Below, piece after piece: positions 60,701-64,000 of a DNA stretch of 64,000 nt. The notes under the pieces were generated by a model that saw only the letters and a list, made by a program, of their open reading frames with translations, searched no databases and was not told where the DNA came from. The stretch is from NCBI GenBank assembly GCA_021773835.1, contig JAJFJQ010000073.1:186001-250000 (forward strand). Reading direction: 5' to 3'. The translations under genes were made by a program, and so were the position numbers. This stretch comes from Gammaproteobacteria bacterium (lineage in GTDB: Bacteria; Pseudomonadota; Gammaproteobacteria; Ga0077536). How positions within the stretch are numbered: the first letter of the stretch is position 1; the number at the start of each line of letters is the position of its first letter.

Positions 60701-62129
60701 TTTCCCGAGATTGGCTGAGGACGAGGCAGTTATCGCATTAATTCGTGCGCGCCTCGATTGTAGTGGTCCGCTAACCTCAAACCAAATAGCGGAGAGCCTC
60801 GGACTAACTTCGAACGAGGTGGTGGCGGCGCTGTCTACACTTGAACATAAAGGTGTAGTACTCCGCGGACGCTATGCGCCAGGAGTCGCCATAGACGAAT
60901 GGTGTGATCGACGCATACTCGCGCGTATCCATCGCTACACCATGCGGCGCCTGCGTGCCGAGATTGAAGCGGTTCCGGCAGCCGTTTATCTCCGTTTCTT
61001 GTTTGAATGGCAGTACTTGGCATCGAGCGTAAGGTTAGAAGGACCGCAAGCTGCCGCGGCAGTCATCGAGCAGCTTGCAGGTTTTGAAGCGGCGGCGAGC
61101 GCATGGGAACGTGACATGCTACCGGGGCGAATTCGTGATTATCGCCCGGAGTATCTGGACCAATTACATGCCGGCGGCCGCGCAGTGTGGTTGCGGCTTA
61201 ATGCGAAACGCAGCGTTTCGAGTAATACAAACGGGCCATTAAAAACTACACCGATCGCGCTTGTCCCGCGCGCCGATCTCAAAAGCTGGTTAGCCATGGT
61301 TGAAGTAGGCGCCAAACAAGGTGATGCTGCAATCGGCGGGGTCGCGAACATGATTATTCGAACGCTTGAAGATCGCGGTGCCGCATTTTTCGACGACATT
61401 GTTGAGCGTTGTGGTGTGTTGAAATCACAATGTGAACAAGCATTAGGCGAGCTTGCTGCCGCCGGTTACGTTACATCAGATAGCTTTTCTGGCTTACGTG
61501 TGCTGTTGATGCCAGCGAGCCGCCGACGGCCTCTGAATGGGAGTCGTCGTCGCGGACTAAGTACCGCTGCGCTCGATGCAACGGGACGTTGGGATCTAAT
61601 TCCACGGGAAAATATCAACGTCGGTGCATCGCTTGACAGCGACAGTGATGAGATCGAATTGGTAGCGCGTACATTGCTGAAGCGCTATGGGGTTGTATTC
61701 AAACGAGTGCTGGAACGCGAGACGGCTTTGCCGCCGTGGCGCTACTTATTGTGGGCCCTGCGGCGTATGGAGGCTCGCGGTGATGTTCGTGGTGGACGCT
61801 TCGTTGCAGGCTTCTCTGGTGAACAGTTCGCGCTTCCCGAAGCGATAACTGCACTGCGCAAAATGAATAAGCAAGTGCCTGGTTCTGAAATCGTCGTCGT
61901 TGCGGCATCAGACCCGATGAATCTTGTAGGTATCGTGGTTCCTGGATTGCGAATACCGTCCGGGACTAATAATCGAATAGCCTACTTCGAAGGCGAGCCT
62001 ATTGCCGTGTGCCTCGGCAATGAGATCAAAATGTTAAAGGAATGTGCAAGCGACCTCGAGTGTCGTATCCGTACCGCACTGATTGCGCAACGGGCGAATA
62101 GATCTCGGCGGATCTCCGCGCGTCCTTGA
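57768..62129 (+). CDS. lhr: Large helicase-related protein Lhr
   Basis: A 1453-residue superfamily 2 DNA helicase of the long Lhr type, involved in DNA repair. Walker A is APTGSGKTLAAFL (GSGKT about 45-49), motif Ia VSPLKALSND, motif II VDEIHALAGNKRG (DEIH 167-170), motif III VGLSATQRP, and motif VI QRVGRSGH near 366. An Lhr winged-helix and core domain follow to about residue 870, then a C-terminal extension of about 550 residues typical of full-length Lhr. In E. coli (1538 residues) that extension has uracil-DNA glycosylase activity. It stands alone. It is divergent from trmO. Confidence 0.96.
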   Translation: MAAAHFHPVVERWLGQAFDAPTPCQQRAWPAIQAGQHTLVAAPTGSGKTLAAFLTAIDDLVRHSVDGTLDDSTAVLYVSPLKALSNDIERNLNIPLQMMHADLDASGIDYTPVRAAVRTGDTPQVARAAMRRRPPHILVTTPESLYILLTSESGREMLGTVRTVIVDEIHALAGNKRGAHLSLSLERLDALNSSPVLRVGLSATQRPIHEIARFLLGTSKLDVNGDPDCTIVDEGHVRDRDLALELPGAPLEAVISGDAAAENYDRIAELIRQHKTTLVFVNTRRLAERVARALSERVGEEFVTSHHGSMAKERRLDAEQRLKNGDLKALVATASLELGIDIGDVDLVCQLGSTRSLAMFLQRVGRSGHSLGGVAKGRLFPQTRDQLIECAALLDMTRRGELDQIEIRIAPLDVLAQQIVAEVASREWRVDELYALCTKAYGFRDLARAKFDQVIQMLADGYSFARGRRSAYLHWDAVNGVVRGRRGARLTAVTCGGAIPDNADYDVIVEPSGQFVGTVNEDFAIESLPGNVFQLGNTSWRVLKVDPAALRVADAAGEPPNMPFWLGEAPARSAELSFAVSRIRDTFREIAERDSDDPRASIIPWLANDIGVGENAANQLYDYLMSGLRALGAMPTQNVLVMERFFDESGGMQLVIHSPFGSAVNRAWGLALRKRFCRTFNFELQAAAIEDAIVISLGAVHSFPLEEVWRYLHPDSVRDVLTQAVLDVPMFTIRWRWVAGCALALPRFRAGKKVPPRLQRMNSEDLAALLFPDQLACAENLHGRRDIPDHPLVEQALSDCLTEAMDIDRLEKLLVEIAGGKKQLVQRDLTEPSPFAHEILNANPYAFLDDAPLEERRTQAVQSRRWLDPDTATDLGALDVAAIERVVNEVLPVAGNLDEFHEALMLMGAVSTDEADQLGANTWKNWFDELQSEGRAIRLDRDQALPSLIVASERYAQLQALWPDALVTPKLNDGMVELFPRLAEDEAVIALIRARLDCSGPLTSNQIAESLGLTSNEVVAALSTLEHKGVVLRGRYAPGVAIDEWCDRRILARIHRYTMRRLRAEIEAVPAAVYLRFLFEWQYLASSVRLEGPQAAAAVIEQLAGFEAAASAWERDMLPGRIRDYRPEYLDQLHAGGRAVWLRLNAKRSVSSNTNGPLKTTPIALVPRADLKSWLAMVEVGAKQGDAAIGGVANMIIRTLEDRGAAFFDDIVERCGVLKSQCEQALGELAAAGYVTSDSFSGLRVLLMPASRRRPLNGSRRRGLSTAALDATGRWDLIPRENINVGASLDSDSDEIELVARTLLKRYGVVFKRVLERETALPPWRYLLWALRRMEARGDVRGGRFVAGFSGEQFALPEAITALRKMNKQVPGSEIVVVAASDPMNLVGIVVPGLRIPSGTNNRIAYFEGEPIAVCLGNEIKMLKECASDLECRIRTALIAQRANRSRRISARP

Positions 62130-62199
62130 TCGACAAAATGCTGATAGCGCGGAGGACGACCGTCATCGGCGTTGCGTCCAGCGACCGATTCTACAGTTA

Positions 62200-62567
62200 A
62201 CATGGCCATTATTTCAGTGGCCTTCGCCTGTCCTCAGCAAGTAATCGAGACCAAACATCACCAACAAGTAGCAACCGGTAAACGATTTGCATTCGTGGCG
62301 AACTGGCAGCAATTTTTGAGCGCTATCGATGATCGACGGATCACACTTGCCGAGCGGTCGCTACAGCAAATTCTCGGCTAGACGATTTAGCAGGAACGTG
62401 CTTTATCGACGTCGGTTTCGGGAGTGGGTTCTTTTAGTCGCGCGGCGAGAAAACCTGGCGTTGTTGTCGCGTTATTCGATTACGTACTTGCGCAGGCGGA
62501 ATTGGTTGCAACGAATTTGTGTTTCGAAAAGTTCGCGAACCAGAAAAAGTTAACTCACTTTAAATAA
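62200..62567 (+). pseudogene. Decayed class I SAM-dependent methyltransferase remnant
   Basis: Three successive reading-frame pieces match the N-terminal part of one methyltransferase type. Frame one (62200-62381) gives GKRFAFVANWQQFLSAIDD then ITLAERSLQQILG before a TAG. Frame two (from 62384) gives DLAGTCFIDVGFGSGFF, the SAM-binding motif I. Frame three (from 62433 to a TAA at 62567) gives FSRAARKPGVVVALFDYVLAQ. Intact relatives have these segments in this order: RFAFxxNWxxFL, then DLxGxxFLDIGSGSGLFS, then LAARRLGA and SFDYDP. At least two frameshifts and loss of the C-terminal two-thirds make it a pseudogene. Confidence 0.7.
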
Positions 62568-62845
62568 GTTCTATCAATTACAAAATTATGCACTTCTACT
62601 CCCCGGTGGCGTGCACGGGTAAGCGCTAAGGCGCCATAGTATCGTCGACTCAACAATTAATCGATGGTGCTGTCGGGAGCCATTGGTTCCCCGCCGCGCT
62701 TGTAGCTGCTCTGGTGCTCGTGATCCGCGTTTGTTCTAAATAAACCCGACATTGCGGCATTAGGCGTTGCTTAAACCGCGCCGTGTGGTTTTCGCTTGCT
62801 TGATTACCATGGTATCAATGCACACGTTCAATCGAGGTAACGCCA
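62568..62845. other. Intergenic region before glycerate kinase
   Basis: No convincing gene. A ten-base perfect palindrome TACCATGGTA lies near 62806-62815, about 31 bases before the glycerate kinase ATG, and could be a small regulator site. A 31-codon minus-strand frame at 62657-62752 lacks a Shine-Dalgarno and was not called. Confidence 0.4.
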
Positions 62846-64000
62846 ATGAAAATTCTGCTGGCGCCAGATTCATTTAAAGAGGGCTTGCGCGCAATCGATG
62901 TGGCGACGGCGATAGAGCAAGGGCTACGCATGGTTCTGCCCGATGTCGAGTGCATTAAGTTGCCGATGGCAGACGGCGGCGATGGCATGCTTGATGCACT
63001 GATGTTTGCACTCGGTGGCCGACGAATCCGGAAAACGGTTATGGGCCCTCTTGGTGAGCCGCTACGAGCTGCCTATGGCCTGCTTGAGGATGGCAATACG
63101 GCGGTAGTCGAAATGGCGGCGGCATCTGGACTGCATCTCGTTCCGGCCAACCGTCGAAATCCACTCAAGACAACCAGTTTCGGCACTGGCGAATTGATCG
63201 GTGCTGCGCTTAAACGAGGTGCGCGACGGATCATCGTTGGTCTCGGTGGGTCGGCGACCAACGATTGTGGTGTCGGCATGGCGCAAGCGCTCGGGATCCG
63301 ATTTTTTGATAAGGCCGGGGTTGCGCTCACTGATGGTGCAACTGGCGGATCGCTGAGCAGGGTCCATCGGGTCGATTGGGAAGCTCGGTTACCCGCATTG
63401 GCTGAGTCTGAGATTCTGATTGCCTATGACGTACGCAACAGCTTAGTCGGAAAATACGGGGCCTCAGCTACTTACGGGCCACAAAAGGGGGCCTCCGAGG
63501 CACAGGTAAAGCAACTAGATCGGAATCTGCGACATATCGGGAAGCTGCTTGAGCGTGAGCTAGGGGTCAGTCTCTTGTCGCTGACCGGCGCAGGGGCAGC
63601 AGGCGGCCTAGGGGCGGGCCTCGTCGCGTTTGCGGATGGGAGGCTACGTGAGGGCGCTGAATTAGTTGCCGAGCTAGTGGGTCTGAGGCACCAAATTGAC
63701 CTGGCGGATCTGGTTATCACCGGCGAAGGTCGAGTCGACTCCCAAACCAATTTTGGTAAAACAGCGGCTGGCGTCGCGCAAATCGCTGGTCATCTAAGTG
63801 TGCCAGTGGTCGCGGTTGGCGGCGCGCTTGCGGACAACGCGAACAAGGTTTTTGAACAAGGCATTGACGCACTGGACAGTGCCACTGTCCAGCCAATGGA
63901 TTTAGCCAGTGCAATTGAAGGCAGCCGACGAAACCTTCGTCGTACCGGTGAACGGATTGGAAGATGGCTCATTATTGGGCAAAAACTAAGCAATAAATGA
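62846..64000 (+). CDS. garK: Glycerate kinase (GarK/GlxK type)
   Basis: A 384-residue kinase of the glycerate kinase type 1 family, phosphorylating D-glycerate, usually to 2-phosphoglycerate. The start MKILLAPDSFKEGLRAIDVATAIEQGL and KLPMADGGDGMLDALM (about 39-54) are diagnostic. VEMAAASGLHLVP, TTSFGTGELIGAALKRGARRIIVGLGGSATNDCGVGMAQALG and TGAGAAGGLGAGLVAF follow, with LVITGEGRVDSQTNFGKTAAGVA in the C-terminal part. Full length, with its TGA ending exactly at the window edge. GAGG eight bases upstream precedes the ATG. The symbol is provisional between garK and glxK. Confidence 0.95.
   Translation: MKILLAPDSFKEGLRAIDVATAIEQGLRMVLPDVECIKLPMADGGDGMLDALMFALGGRRIRKTVMGPLGEPLRAAYGLLEDGNTAVVEMAAASGLHLVPANRRNPLKTTSFGTGELIGAALKRGARRIIVGLGGSATNDCGVGMAQALGIRFFDKAGVALTDGATGGSLSRVHRVDWEARLPALAESEILIAYDVRNSLVGKYGASATYGPQKGASEAQVKQLDRNLRHIGKLLERELGVSLLSLTGAGAAGGLGAGLVAFADGRLREGAELVAELVGLRHQIDLADLVITGEGRVDSQTNFGKTAAGVAQIAGHLSVPVVAVGGALADNANKVFEQGIDALDSATVQPMDLASAIEGSRRNLRRTGERIGRWLIIGQKLSNK

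Noticed and set aside
62657-62752. A 31-codon minus-strand frame starting MSGLFRTNADHEHQ
   Set aside because: The peptide looks plausible, but there is no Shine-Dalgarno, no recognised family and no operon context.
1-64000. CRISPR arrays, tRNA/rRNA genes, insertion sequences or prophage genes
   Set aside because: Read through for regular repeats, tRNA arm patterns, transposase and integrase motifs and found none; short tRNA-like stretches lacked the rest of the cloverleaf.

Overview
The window reads as chromosome of an aerobic, respiring proteobacterium, most likely a gammaproteobacterium. The basis is the gene set: NADP-isocitrate dehydrogenase followed by its kinase/phosphatase AceK, class I fumarase, FeoA/FeoB, ETF with ETF:quinone oxidoreductase, MscL and MscS, long-form Lhr helicase, IalB-type protein, and c-di-GMP signalling. 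No rRNA, tRNA, CRISPR array, integrase, transposase or plasmid replication gene was seen. Coding density is high, starts are often GTG or TTG, and neighbouring genes often overlap by a few bases.

Layout. 1-6.7 kb: 3' end of an unrecognised gene, a luciferase-like (LLM) oxidoreductase, a DUF1329 exported protein divergent from an intracellular PHA depolymerase, a RidA-fold protein divergent from a TetR regulator, an exported protein of unknown function and a SnoaL-like protein. 6.7-19.1 kb: a catabolic block with two acyl-CoA dehydrogenases, two fold-type IV aminotransferases (one resembling (R)-selective amine transaminases), a ketopantoate-reductase-like enzyme, a second LLM enzyme, a ComFB-like protein, a CrtC/AttH-like protein with an APH-type kinase, a DUF6285-like protein and a crotonase in one operon, MscL, and an acyl-CoA dehydrogenase coupled to an SDR. 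19.1-28.2 kb: an RRM RNA-binding protein, MscS, 3-oxoacid CoA-transferase A/B, ETF beta/alpha, ETF-QO, and ferredoxin, ferredoxin reductase, ferredoxin. 28.3-29.1 kb: two tandem PilZ-type proteins.

29.4-37.4 kb is the most distinctive region: a 4-hydroxyphenylacetate/homoprotocatechuate meta-cleavage cluster. It has HpaB-type hydroxylase, HpaE dehydrogenase, HpaF isomerase and an FAH-family (HpaG-like) enzyme. Ring cleavage appears to be by a two-subunit LigA/LigB-type dioxygenase, and the last carbon-carbon cleavage by a DapA-family lyase. Two MarR regulators are present, and two perfect AT-rich palindromes lie in the two promoter regions. A zeta-class GST flanks the cluster. The predicted products are pyruvate and succinic semialdehyde, feeding the TCA cycle.

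37.6-49.6 kb: class I fumarase, a second RidA-fold protein, an iron/cobalamin-type ABC importer whose gene overlaps a DAHP synthase gene, FeoA-FeoA-FeoB with a candidate Fur box, and icd-aceK. 49.6-54.2 kb: a REC-PAS histidine kinase followed by a REC-PAS-GGDEF-EAL protein and a PqiA-like membrane protein. 54.3-64 kb: exported YncE-like propeller with an SRPBCC protein, DUF192, IalB, a TrmO-like methyltransferase, Lhr, a decayed SAM-methyltransferase pseudogene, and glycerate kinase ending exactly at the window edge.

Functional theme: acyl-CoA dehydrogenases pass electrons through ETF and ETF-QO to quinone. The CoA-transferase, crotonase, transaminases and aromatic cluster feed acyl-CoA and TCA intermediates. 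All functions are inferred from sequence pattern recognition alone; no database search was possible.
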